From Bradyrhizobium sp. Tv2a-2 (GTDB lineage: Bacteria; Pseudomonadota; Alphaproteobacteria; Rhizobiales; Xanthobacteraceae), in NCBI RefSeq assembly GCF_000472425.1, contig NZ_AXAI01000030.1:1-64000 (forward strand): 64,000 nucleotides of DNA. The letters run 5' to 3'. A model generated the notes under the pieces. The model searched no databases, had not been told where the DNA came from, and saw only the letters and a program-made list of their open reading frames with translations. The first letter of the stretch is position 1; every line of letters begins with the position of its first letter. Below are positions 51,333 through 59,410 of the stretch, piece by piece. The position numbers and the translations under genes are program-made.

Positions 51333-52208
51333 CTACGGCATGAACCCGGCGATCTTATACAGAAAGACGTTCGCCTCACTCATGGGAACACCGAGCGGCT
51401 CGAACCACTTCTTGTATATCGCTGCTATTTCGCCCGACCGATACATTTCGGAAAGCGCGGTGTCGACGACAAGTCGGAAATCGGGATCGTCTCGACGAAT
51501 GACAATGGCGTAGGTTTCGAAAGTCAGGGGATCACCAGTCACTTTCAACTCGGCCTCTTGGCGAGCTCCGGCCTTGATCCCGTACAATACAATATCGTCG
51601 GTGACATAGCCGTCCACGCGATCGTTCTCGACTGCCAACAAGCCCGCTGCATGGTCCGCGAAAGTGATGACTTTCGTACCCTTGTACGCCGGCGTTTCGA
51701 CGAGAGACTTCACCGTCTTCTCGCCGTTCGTACCTTGCGCCACCCCGATTATCTTGCCCTTCAGGTCTTCCCAATTCGACACGCCCGATGTCACCTTGGT
51801 GAGAATTCGCGCGCCCACAACGAAGGTTGGGGACGAGAACGCGACCTGGTGCATTCGAGACAGCGTGATCGAAGTCGTGCTGCATTCCATGTCGAGCGTC
51901 CCGTTCGCGAGGAGCGGGATGCGCGCCGCAGGCGCCGTGGTCAGGTACTTGATCTTGAGATCAGGGGCGGAGATCTTATTGCGGATAACGTCAACGACGC
52001 GGTTGCAAAGATCTACCGTGAACCCCACGGTCTTGTTCTCCTTGTCGATATAGGAGAATGGCTTGGACGACTCCCGTGTTCCAAGCGTTATGACCCCGTT
52101 GTCCTTGATCTTCTTCAAGGTGCCGGTAAGATCCTCGGCAAAAGCTCCGCCGCCAGTACAAGCAGCGAAGGCGAGAGCTAGTCCAAGGGACAGGCTGTTG
52201 ATTCTCAT
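51333..52208 (-). CDS. Glutamate/aspartate-type periplasmic solute-binding protein
   Basis: The 291-residue protein has a signal peptide (LSLGLALAFAACTGGGAFAE). Family 3 binding-protein segments are VITLGTRESSKPFSYIDKEN, FTVDLCNRVVDVI and NGTLDMECSTTSITLSRMHQ, which resemble GltI of glutamate/aspartate systems. The Cys in the signal region (AACTGG) might be a lipobox, but the AFA-ED cleavage site is better. It likely binds an acidic amino acid or a related dicarboxylic compound. Its start is 1 bp from the PLP-enzyme stop. Confidence 0.9.
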   Translation of the reverse strand: MRINSLSLGLALAFAACTGGGAFAEDLTGTLKKIKDNGVITLGTRESSKPFSYIDKENKTVGFTVDLCNRVVDVIRNKISAPDLKIKYLTTAPAARIPLLANGTLDMECSTTSITLSRMHQVAFSSPTFVVGARILTKVTSGVSNWEDLKGKIIGVAQGTNGEKTVKSLVETPAYKGTKVITFADHAAGLLAVENDRVDGYVTDDIVLYGIKAGARQEAELKVTGDPLTFETYAIVIRRDDPDFRLVVDTALSEMYRSGEIAAIYKKWFEPLGVPMSEANVFLYKIAGFMP

Positions 52209-52209
52209 G

Positions 52210-53259
52210 TTACTCCTCCCACTGCAGAGACGTACGGTCGAAAACGTCTGGTGCGGCCAACTCCGATTTTAAAACGCTGGCCGAGTTTATGATTACGATG
52301 CAAGCGTCCGCTGCAATCTCTTCCCATTTCAGTCCGAGTTCGACGGCGGCAAGAGCCGTTCCTGCTTCAAGTCCAAGGCACACGCCGTCGGTTGAACTCA
52401 TCTCACGCACAGCTTTCCTAGCCTGCATTGGGTTGATGGCATAAGCGCCGCCTTGTGAGATCGCGTCCAGTACCGCCGGAGCCATCGTGGGAGCTGGTGT
52501 GCGCATTCCACCACGCGGCGTATCAATCCGGGGCCATGGCTTGACGTTGCTAAGCCCCGATCGAAATGCCTCCACTAGCGGGGAGCAACCCTCATACTGG
52601 CTAATAACAAGACGCGGTACATCACCATCCACCTCTCCGCGTAGCTTGATACCCTCGAATGCCCGCTTTAGTGCGAGTAGTGCGGTTCCCCCCCCAGTCG
52701 GGCAGACCACGTAGTCGGGAAATCGTCCGTCGAGCTGTTCGACGATTTCATAACCTATCGTCATCTTTCCGATGATCCTGTGAGGGGTGCGGCTAGCCGA
52801 TACATTCTGAAAGCCCCTGACCTGAGCGATTTCGTCCGACAACCTGGACGCATCGGTCCAATCGTCGAGCAATACCAGCTCAGCTCCTGCAAGCTGGATT
52901 TGCAGAACGTTGGCATAGAGCACATCGCGCGGAACCACGCACACGCATGGCAAGCTGGCACGTGCCGCGTAAGCTGCGAAAGCCGCACTCGCATTGCCGG
53001 TACTGTTAAGGACGACCCCTACTGCCCCCTCTTGCCGAAGGTGGCTGATGGTGTAGGACGCGCTACGGTCCTTGAATGACCCCGTCGGATTCTGACTTTC
53101 ATCCTTGATGAGGAGCCGGCGGCATCCGATCCGTGCCGCGGTGCGTGGCGCATCTAGAAGAGGAGTCCATCCCTCTTCCATCGTTATCCGTCCTTCTCTT
53201 CCTACCGAAGAGAGAACATCATAACGCCACATCGAACTGACCGACCGATCAACCATCAT
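52210..53259 (-). CDS. Threonine-synthase-like PLP-dependent enzyme (fold type II)
   Basis: From the ATG at 53259 it has 349 residues. The PLP lysine is in QNPTGSFKDRSASYT (K63), the Asn/Ser anchor in LNSTGNASAAFAAYAAR and the phosphate loop in VVCPTGGGTALLALK. The family includes threonine synthase, cysteate synthase and dehydratase-like enzymes. The usual N-terminal Cys zinc-like site of threonine synthase is not evident (it starts SMWRYDVLSSVG), so this could be a beta-replacing or beta-eliminating enzyme on an unusual amino acid. RidA-type proteins hydrolyse the enamine/imine products of such enzymes, and one is fused to the next gene upstream. Stop and next start are 1 bp apart. Confidence 0.85.
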   Translation of the reverse strand: MMVDRSVSSMWRYDVLSSVGREGRITMEEGWTPLLDAPRTAARIGCRRLLIKDESQNPTGSFKDRSASYTISHLRQEGAVGVVLNSTGNASAAFAAYAARASLPCVCVVPRDVLYANVLQIQLAGAELVLLDDWTDASRLSDEIAQVRGFQNVSASRTPHRIIGKMTIGYEIVEQLDGRFPDYVVCPTGGGTALLALKRAFEGIKLRGEVDGDVPRLVISQYEGCSPLVEAFRSGLSNVKPWPRIDTPRGGMRTPAPTMAPAVLDAISQGGAYAINPMQARKAVREMSSTDGVCLGLEAGTALAAVELGLKWEEIAADACIVIINSASVLKSELAAPDVFDRTSLQWEE

Positions 53260-53270
53260 GTCAGAGCGCC

Positions 53271-54125
53271 TTAGCTGGACCCGATTTGCGCAGCCACTAT
53301 CGCGATTTCGACCGAGAACTCCTTCGCACCGGGGACCGACTGGACGCATGCTCGTGCCGGTGCGGCACCTCTAGGGACCCACGCTTCCCAAACAGAATTC
53401 ATCTCCGGCGCCGCCGCGATATCCTTCAACCAAACCATGGCCGAGAGGAGACGCGACTTGCTGCTGCCAGCCTTCTTGAGAAGGGCATCGATCTTCTCCA
53501 GTATCTCTCTGGTCTGATCGGCAACGGAAACGTCCGACCTATTCGGCAGGAGACCGCCGAGGTGGACCATGTTGTTGAAGGCCACGATTCGACTGAGACG
53601 TGAGGACGTGTCGTAACGAAGAATGCCGTCGATCTCGACTGGAAGCAGCTTGGAGTTGTTCACCTTATCAATCCGGCAAGTCATCCGGATGCGATCACGC
53701 CCCATCAGGTCGTCTGATCCCGTAGTCGCGAATCCGCCGTTTGCGTAGAACGGAACGGCAGCAACGCGGGAGTTGCACCATGCCAGGCTTGACTTGCTCG
53801 AAGCCGCATGAGCCAGAAGCCCGTTCAGGATCCCGGATCCGACTCCCTTGCCATGGTATTCTGGATCGACTGCCATGCCCACGATCCTCCAGGCGTCCTG
53901 GTAGATGGATTGCGGGAGTGGAGAGGGCCATACGCTCCCTACCCCAATGACGTTGTCCCCGATCAACGCTCCGACATGCAAAGCTTCGGCACTGTCGTCG
54001 GCGGGATACGCTAGTTCCTGCACCGATCGCTCTGGATGCAGAACCCGTTTGCGCAAGCTTAGTGTGTCGGATGCCGACAACGACCGAAAAGATACTTCTC
54101 TTGACAAGATTACCTCTATTCTCAC
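53271..54125 (-). CDS. Fusion protein: GNAT N-acetyltransferase + RidA (YjgF) domain
   Basis: The protein has 284 residues. Residues 10-150 form a GNAT fold; acetyl-CoA motif A is RIVGMAVDPEYHGKGVGSGI (80-99), followed by NSRVAAVPFYANGGFATTG. Residues 175-284 form a RidA domain (RIVAFNNMVHLGGLLPN, QTREILEKIDALLKKAG). The imine-binding residues are kept: R258 in APARACVQ (E. coli RidA R105) and E273 in SVEIAIV (E120). The start is GTG at 54125, or TTG a few codons later. It is 11 bp upstream of the PLP enzyme gene, so cotranscribed. The combination suggests repair of a reactive 2-aminoacrylate-like product plus N-acetylation of an amino acid. Confidence 0.85.
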   Translation of the reverse strand: MRIEVILSREVSFRSLSASDTLSLRKRVLHPERSVQELAYPADDSAEALHVGALIGDNVIGVGSVWPSPLPQSIYQDAWRIVGMAVDPEYHGKGVGSGILNGLLAHAASSKSSLAWCNSRVAAVPFYANGGFATTGSDDLMGRDRIRMTCRIDKVNNSKLLPVEIDGILRYDTSSRLSRIVAFNNMVHLGGLLPNRSDVSVADQTREILEKIDALLKKAGSSKSRLLSAMVWLKDIAAAPEMNSVWEAWVPRGAAPARACVQSVPGAKEFSVEIAIVAAQIGSS

Positions 54126-54267
54126 TCGGGGAACCGACCCCGGATTTTCATATCGCGGCCTTGAACGGCGATTCGAGAGAAGCTAGCGAACTAGTAATCC
54201 CAGCTACCGCTCTCGTTTCAACCGACAGCCAGAGCCGCCGCTGGCCGTCGCCCCGCAGATTCTTTGG

Positions 54268-55395
54268 TTATGCAGTTGCACGCCGCGCTTGTTCGAGACC
54301 GGCGCGGCCATCCCAGACGCGGCTTGGAATGCAAACCCATCCCTCGAACAGCTTGCGACACGTTCTGATCAGGGAGGCTTGCTTGAGTTCGAAATTAGCC
54401 GGCTCAGTCCCCGTGGACTCGGTCTCCACTTCGATTACACCGCTCGGGTGCTCGATGACGATATTCTTGACGGGCGAGGAAGGCAGCACCGCGTAATCTG
54501 CAGCAACCGTGCCCGCGAGGACACAGGCGGTGGACAGTGCCATGGCGCCAGTCACGGAATGCGTTGCGTGGCAATTGTAGGGCACGAAATCGCGCGATGC
54601 GATCACACCGCCCTTGGTCGGTTGAGAAACAAGAATCGGTTTGGGGATGACCAGCTTGGACGTATCTCCCAACCCCATTCGCCGCCCAGCTTCGTTACGC
54701 ATGGATTCCAGGCGCGAAATCAATTTTTTATCGGCGTCGAGCTCAGCCTTGCTTTCATTCCCGCGCTTGCCGACAGCGTTGGCGGGCACGATCATCAACG
54801 GGACGGCAACGTCGATTAAGGTGACCTCAACATCGTCGATCACTTCGCGAATTTTATCTGTCGGAAGGAGCTTCTTGGTCTTGCTACCGATCGTCTTCGC
54901 GAAGTTGCACCGTACGGGAGCCGCCGTTCCCGTCACGCCGTCGATCGCAGCACCACCCTCGTACGTCACCTCACCCCGCGGCGTCTGCAGCTCCACGACA
55001 ATCAGCGATTCCGTATTCGTGTTGTAGATCCGAACGGATGTCGTCGGATGATTCGCTTTGACCAAGCCTTTTTCAATTGCAAAAGGACCGACCGCACTCA
55101 ACATGTTTCCGCAGTTTGAAGCGTAGTCGACGATCGAGCTATTTGGATTCACCTGAACAAAAAAGTAGTCAACATCTGCGTCCGGGCGCGCCGACTTCGA
55201 TACAATAGCAATTTTGCTGGTCAGCGACTCCGCACCGCCGATCCCATCGATCTGACGGGGATGCGGTGATCCCATCGCTGCGAGCATGATACTATCGAGG
55301 AGGCCACCGGGATCGTTCGGGAGGTCCGACGCCAAGAACAACGGCCCTTTCGAAGTGCCGCCGCGATACATGGTAGCCGGAATACGTGTAATCAT
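54268..55395 (-). CDS. PrpF-family isomerase (4-oxalomesaconate tautomerase-like)
   Basis: The 375-residue protein begins ITRIPATMYRGGTSKG, the signature of PrpF/GalD-type isomerases. A conserved cysteine in SNCGNMLSAVGPFAIEKG lies in the active site of the DapF-like fold. These enzymes shift double bonds in aconitate-like or oxalomesaconate-like tricarboxylates. The likely substrate is an unsaturated dicarboxylate made from the imported compound. AAGAGAA precedes the ATG. A 143-bp gap separates it from the GNAT-RidA gene. Confidence 0.88.
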   Translation of the reverse strand: MITRIPATMYRGGTSKGPLFLASDLPNDPGGLLDSIMLAAMGSPHPRQIDGIGGAESLTSKIAIVSKSARPDADVDYFFVQVNPNSSIVDYASNCGNMLSAVGPFAIEKGLVKANHPTTSVRIYNTNTESLIVVELQTPRGEVTYEGGAAIDGVTGTAAPVRCNFAKTIGSKTKKLLPTDKIREVIDDVEVTLIDVAVPLMIVPANAVGKRGNESKAELDADKKLISRLESMRNEAGRRMGLGDTSKLVIPKPILVSQPTKGGVIASRDFVPYNCHATHSVTGAMALSTACVLAGTVAADYAVLPSSPVKNIVIEHPSGVIEVETESTGTEPANFELKQASLIRTCRKLFEGWVCIPSRVWDGRAGLEQARRATA

Positions 55396-55403
55396 TTCTC
55401 TTC

Positions 55404-55437
55404 CTCGTTGTTTGGGCTTGCTCGTTGTTTGGGCTTG
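55404..55437. repeat. Tandem 17-bp direct repeat between iclR and prpF
   Basis: CTCGTTGTTTGGGCTTG occurs twice, head to tail, between the IclR stop and the PrpF start (8 bp from the ATG). It occupies the place of the ribosome-binding region/leader of the prpF-like gene. Confidence 0.9.
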
Positions 55438-55445
55438 AATGCCCG

Positions 55446-56240
55446 TCAGGTTTCGCTCGCGCGTTTTGATGCGGGAATTCCACCGAGTGCGGTTGTGACA
55501 CTCTCGACACTCGAAAGGATCGAGGACAAAGCAGCCCTCATCGCCGAGCGTCCCCAGCGGCTCGCAGGGCCAGAGATCGTGACGGCCCCAAGAATGCCGA
55601 CCGATCCATAGACGGGAACAGAAATCGAACCGACGTCCGGCGTTCTGACGCCGATCCCGATGAAATAACCCTGCTGCCTGGTCCGGACGATGTCGGCCTT
55701 CAGCTTGACTGGATCCAGATCCGCTTGGACCGCGGCTCGCAGCAAGGGATCCAATTCCGGGCCGGACAGTTCGGACATCAACGCGCGTCCGGTCTCACCG
55801 GCGAAAAGCGGCAGCGTTTCTCCAATCGGAATGACCCGACGAACCGCGTATGTCCCCTCGACCACGTCGACACAGACCCGGGACTCGCCAACTCTCACAT
55901 GGAGCGATACCGTCTCGCCGTGATCGGATGCTATTTTTTCCATCATGGGGCGAGCCCGACCTCGTATGTCGAGCCTCGATACGCAAAGCACGCTTAGCGA
56001 CAGAAAGGTTGCGGCGACAACATACCCTCCCACGGATTGGTCACGGCCGATAAAGCCGGCGTTCTCGAGCGAGCGAAGCAGCCGATAGGCAATGCTCTTG
56101 TGTAGACCAGCACGTGCCGCCACTTCTTCGAGCAGGACGGGCCGATTCCCTGACGCGATGATCTTGAGCACGACCAGGGCGCGGTCGACCGTTTGCGACC
56201 CGCCGGAGGAATTGTCTGATTTCGACACGGGAGACTCCAT
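55446..56240 (-). CDS. IclR-family transcriptional regulator
   Basis: From the ATG at 56240 (TAAGAGA upstream) the protein has 264 residues. The HTH is TVDRALVVLKIIASGNRPVL, EEVAARAGLHKSIAYRLLRS. The C-terminal effector domain (ETVSLHVRVGESRVCVDVVE, GETLPLFAGETGRALMSEL, VRTPDVGSISVPVYGSVGIL) is typical. IclR proteins bind short palindromes and respond to small organic acids. A GTTTCGAT-type site abuts its own start, and a better one lies before the porin gene. Confidence 0.92.
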   Translation of the reverse strand: MESPVSKSDNSSGGSQTVDRALVVLKIIASGNRPVLLEEVAARAGLHKSIAYRLLRSLENAGFIGRDQSVGGYVVAATFLSLSVLCVSRLDIRGRARPMMEKIASDHGETVSLHVRVGESRVCVDVVEGTYAVRRVIPIGETLPLFAGETGRALMSELSGPELDPLLRAAVQADLDPVKLKADIVRTRQQGYFIGIGVRTPDVGSISVPVYGSVGILGAVTISGPASRWGRSAMRAALSSILSSVESVTTALGGIPASKRASET

Positions 56241-56260
56241 TCTCTTATATCGAAACCATT
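56241..56260. promoter_or_regulatory. Candidate IclR operator at its own start
   Basis: On the minus strand GGTTTCGATATAAGAGA lies immediately before the ATG at 56240. It resembles the palindrome upstream of the porin (58603-58620). Autorepression is inferred. Confidence 0.4.
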
Positions 56261-56370
56261 GGTAGCAACCGTAGGGTGCGGCAGTCAACCCCACGCGACG
56301 GCCTGGGTGAAGGGCAACTGTCTCGGATAGTGCGCTGTTCATCTGGCTGCCGATCGCAAGACGTGGACTA

Positions 56371-56834
56371 GGGCGTGTACTCTTTAAAGAGGGACGCCGC
56401 GGATCACCGCGCGTTTGATGTCTGCTTTGCCCTTAGCGGCGGGGCCAAAGTGGACATCGCAGTGAAGGGTCTTTTCATGGCGCTCGAAGTCGAACGACGA
56501 TTTCGCCTGCTCGCTTACTGTCATTAGCGATGGCATTGAGGGCCCGCCGGGCGTCTTCAAGGTCTGGCGGTTCTGCGCTCAGCCAGTTTAACCCCGCCTC
56601 TGCATTCATGAGCGTCGCCGTGAGCGCGTCGACGATTGCACCATAGGTGTGCACAAATTCCGCTGACGTCTGCATAGGCGCTTCACCTTTCGCGCGATAA
56701 CAACTCGGCTTCGACTCGTAGGACATAGCGCGCTCCTTAGTGGGGCTGTGGAAACGATTCGGTGGTGTCGGCCCGAAGAGCCGCTCCAACGTCCATCTCT
56801 GCTCAGGCATCCGCCTCTTCATGAGTACACGCCC
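56371..56834. mobile_element. 464-bp TA-flanked non-autonomous element (IS630/mariner-like)
   Basis: The ends are perfect inverted repeats of 12 bp, GGGCGTGTACTC (56371-56382) and GAGTACACGCCC (56823-56834), extending imperfectly to about 24 bp. Both are bordered by TA (56369-56370 and 56835-56836), the target duplication of IS630/Tc1 elements. There is no transposase; the cargo is a short histidine-kinase-like ORF. The right end supplies the porin stop codon. Designated by structure; the family is inferred. Confidence 0.75.
56475..56726 (-). CDS. Truncated histidine-kinase-like ORF carried on the 464-bp element
   Basis: From the ATG at 56726 (TAAGGAG at the ideal distance) the ORF has 83 residues. 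Residues 45-83 (MNAEAGLNWLSAEPPDLEDA, RRALNAIANDSKRAGEIVVR) match the dimerisation helices that follow the phospho-acceptor in rhizobial sensor kinases. The His and the HE-NQPL motif are absent (the place reads TYGAIVDALTATL), and the ATP-binding domain is missing. It cannot be a kinase; it may be a remnant or a decoy that pairs with a response regulator or kinase. Confidence 0.6.
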   Translation of the reverse strand: MSYESKPSCYRAKGEAPMQTSAEFVHTYGAIVDALTATLMNAEAGLNWLSAEPPDLEDARRALNAIANDSKRAGEIVVRLRAP

Positions 56835-58558
56835 TAATAAAACGGGTAGTAGCGAAGAGTGGTCATGACGATGTTGTCGTCAGTGGAAGCGCGGACGCCT
56901 CCAGCGCCCGGCAATAACTCACGCTTGGTGTACGAGTACTGGAGGCCAGCCCGGATGTAGCCATAGGACCCTTGGTACAGCCTGTCCCAAATGCCGCCCG
57001 TGACCTGCCAGATCGAACCGGTTACACCCGCACACGTTCCGCCCTCGACATTGCAGCCAGTGTTGACGAGCGTAGGCACGCCGTAGCCAATATATCCCGA
57101 CGGATTGGTCGCGGTGGGCCCGCCCAGACCATAGGCTGCGGCCGTCTTTTCGATGCCTCCATAGGCGTACATATCAATCTGAGGCGTAGCGTGGAGGACG
57201 AAGCCTCCGAAGATGTCCAGGTTGGCGAGCGGAACGATAGCCCCGTTGGTCGACAAAGTTGCATCAGGGAGCGACGTCGAGCCGTAGCGCCCCATTCCCC
57301 GACCAATGAGCGCACTCCCCTGAAACTCGAGCGTTTTGGGGATCAGTTCTGCAATGATACCACCGCCGACGCCGTAGCCATTGGCATTCTGGTTTGTCGA
57401 ACCGCCGGCAAATCCCGCCGGCGTCAAGGCTCCGTAATTTACGCGGTCAAAGAAATTTCGATAAGCGCCGAACGCTTCCAGGTGCAGGGTTCTACCAGCG
57501 ACCTTGCCTTCATAGGCGGCCTTGGCGACGAGATCCGGCACATGGTTTAGCGACAATTGTTGATTTTGGCCGGTCTGCCCGTATCCCGAAGCTCCGGTTG
57601 CCAAGCAAGTAATGCCCGAGACTCCCGTCGCCGCGCCGAAATTCGTGGCAGACGCGCCAGGTAAAGCCGAGGAGTTGGCCACCACATTGTTGCATCCGGT
57701 GCCGGCAAACGTGGTGGCGGGCTGCTCGGCCGAAACTGCGAACCAGAGATGCTTATCGAAGTCTTTCGTGATGCGAAAACCGGGTTGACGCGCGTAAGCG
57801 AAGCCTGGGACGTCGTTGGAATCGATCACAATTGGAATCGCTTCCTGGCGCGGCGTGATGCCACCACTGTTAAGGGTCACGAGCGAAAAAGCCTGACCAG
57901 CAAGAAAGTGCCATCCGCCGGCGAAGTCATCAAGCGTCGCATAGGCGTGTCTGATTCTGGGCGCAAACGAGTCCGTCTGCGTGTAGTTGCTGGTCGTACC
58001 AGCTCCCTGGAAATCCATCTCGAAGAAGCCAGAGAGACGCCTCGACGGATCCATTGGCGCCTCCAGCAGCGCAGATATTCGCGAGCTGCGAGCCGAAAAG
58101 CGCTGCTCGTTCATATGCGCCTGAGGATTGTTCAAGGTGGGAATGCCCGTGAATGACGTCCCCATGTCGGAGTTGGTATTCCGCGTGCGGAACACGCTGT
58201 CTGCCGCGAAGTATCCACCGGGTGTGATCTTCACACCACCCCACATCCAGCTTTTGTCACCCGCTACGGCTGCCGGTGCCGGCATCTTGGAGGCAGGCGC
58301 GGGAGCAGTTGCGGCAGAGCGCTCCTCCACGACCTTGATCGCCTCCTTGTTCTTCCGCGCTTCCGACCTCTGGTCTTTGACCGCCGCTCGCAATTCGTCG
58401 AGCTGAGCCTTTTGGGCCAGCAGTTGCGCTTTCAGGTCGGCGATCTCTTTCATCATCGTATCGTCCGCGGCCATCAGCGCTGTCGACGAGACTGACGCCA
58501 TTAGCAGCGCTACAGACACTTTCAGTGAAATCTTCAAGAACTTTCGGTTCGCTCGCAT
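56834..58558 (-). CDS. Porin with N-terminal coiled coil
   Basis: This 574-residue outer-membrane protein has a signal peptide (ISLKVSVALLMASVSSTALM, cleavage near AAD). Residues 32-80 form a coiled coil (MMKEIADLKAQLLAQKAQLD). The rest is amphipathic beta-strand repeats with aromatic girdles, typical of alphaproteobacterial porins of this type. The end reads LRYYPFY. Most relatives end YYPF, so the final Tyr and the TAG stop come from a mobile element that inserted at the stop codon. The porin starts the 58.6-49 kb module and probably passes its substrate to the GltI-like transporter. Confidence 0.85.
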   Translation of the reverse strand: MRANRKFLKISLKVSVALLMASVSSTALMAADDTMMKEIADLKAQLLAQKAQLDELRAAVKDQRSEARKNKEAIKVVEERSAATAPAPASKMPAPAAVAGDKSWMWGGVKITPGGYFAADSVFRTRNTNSDMGTSFTGIPTLNNPQAHMNEQRFSARSSRISALLEAPMDPSRRLSGFFEMDFQGAGTTSNYTQTDSFAPRIRHAYATLDDFAGGWHFLAGQAFSLVTLNSGGITPRQEAIPIVIDSNDVPGFAYARQPGFRITKDFDKHLWFAVSAEQPATTFAGTGCNNVVANSSALPGASATNFGAATGVSGITCLATGASGYGQTGQNQQLSLNHVPDLVAKAAYEGKVAGRTLHLEAFGAYRNFFDRVNYGALTPAGFAGGSTNQNANGYGVGGGIIAELIPKTLEFQGSALIGRGMGRYGSTSLPDATLSTNGAIVPLANLDIFGGFVLHATPQIDMYAYGGIEKTAAAYGLGGPTATNPSGYIGYGVPTLVNTGCNVEGGTCAGVTGSIWQVTGGIWDRLYQGSYGYIRAGLQYSYTKRELLPGAGGVRASTDDNIVMTTLRYYPFY

Positions 58559-58602
58559 GTCTCCCCCTATGTCACTTCAACGCGGAAAGTGATTGTTCCG
58601 TC

Positions 58603-58620
58603 GGTTTCTATAATCGAAAC
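58603..58620. promoter_or_regulatory. Candidate IclR operator upstream of the porin gene
   Basis: GTTTC (58604-58608) and GAAAC (58616-58620) flank a 7-bp spacer TATAATC. It is 46 bp before the porin start. A similar half-perfect site lies at the start of the iclR gene. Confidence 0.45.
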
Positions 58621-59040
58621 TCTTAGTTCGACATTCGGAACTCGCTTTTTGAAACACGACCCGATGATGGCGTCAATATGAAAAATGAGTTGGGACGTGG
58701 AGCATCTAGGTCAGGTCAGCTAACGCATTTGGTTCGTTGCTCGGGCCCGTGCATGCTCGCCGCGTAGCTTTCTTGATGGGAAGCCGAACGTGAGGGGCCT
58801 CGGCAGTTGGCTGAGCAAGTTTGCTACAGTCGGTTGACTGCGCACGCGCACCTCAACCCCGTCTGAATGCGATCGGCCGAGATCGACCAGAACTCTCGCG
58901 ATCGCTTGCGCACGTGTTCACCAGGAAACGGCACGCGTCTGGTCAAATCGATAATGTTGCCCGAAGGCATCCGAGCCCTGCCGCGATCGTATCCGCGGAT
59001 CGTTCTCAAACGCGACTAACGACGTTTCGAGGCCTCACAG
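58621..59040. other. Intergenic region upstream of the porin
   Basis: A further short dyad (GTTC and GAAC, 58625-58642) follows the candidate IclR operator. No gene is recognised in the remainder. Confidence 0.4.
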
Positions 59041-59049
59041 CTCCGCAAT

Positions 59050-59345
59050 GGCTGTTTGCCGCCCCCGTTCCAATATCCGTGGCGGTAAGCCCAGAGCGGA
59101 GCTGGTCGCTCACGCTATTCGGGTACCCATTGAATATCCTGGTGAGGATTTCGGTCAGGCAGGCGAGCGGATCGAGTCGTTCAGTTTAGAGGTCTCGATG
59201 AAGAATGCGATTATCGGCCAATGCTCGGCGCCGAAGTCGGAGCCACCGAACAACATATTTTTGCGCTCGAGGGCAATCGGGCGGCGTCGGTGATAATCGA
59301 TGTCGCCGAGCCGCAGTGTAGGCCACGATTCAGGATGCCCTTGTT
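59050..59345 (-). pseudogene. IS66-family transposase (TnpC) C-terminal remnant
   Basis: The minus strand reads LRLGDIDYHRRRPIALERKN, MLFGGSDFGAEHWPIIAFFI, ETSKLN and then, after a frame change, DPLACLTEILTRIFNGYPNS. This is the conserved C-terminal end of IS66 TnpC. The remaining 400 residues and the terminal repeats are absent, so it is a dead fragment. Confidence 0.85.
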
Positions 59346-59410
59346 CGCTGGGGCTTCCTCCCCGATGCGCTAGCCCGATGATGGAGCTAGACCAAGTGTA
59401 TTACACAGAG

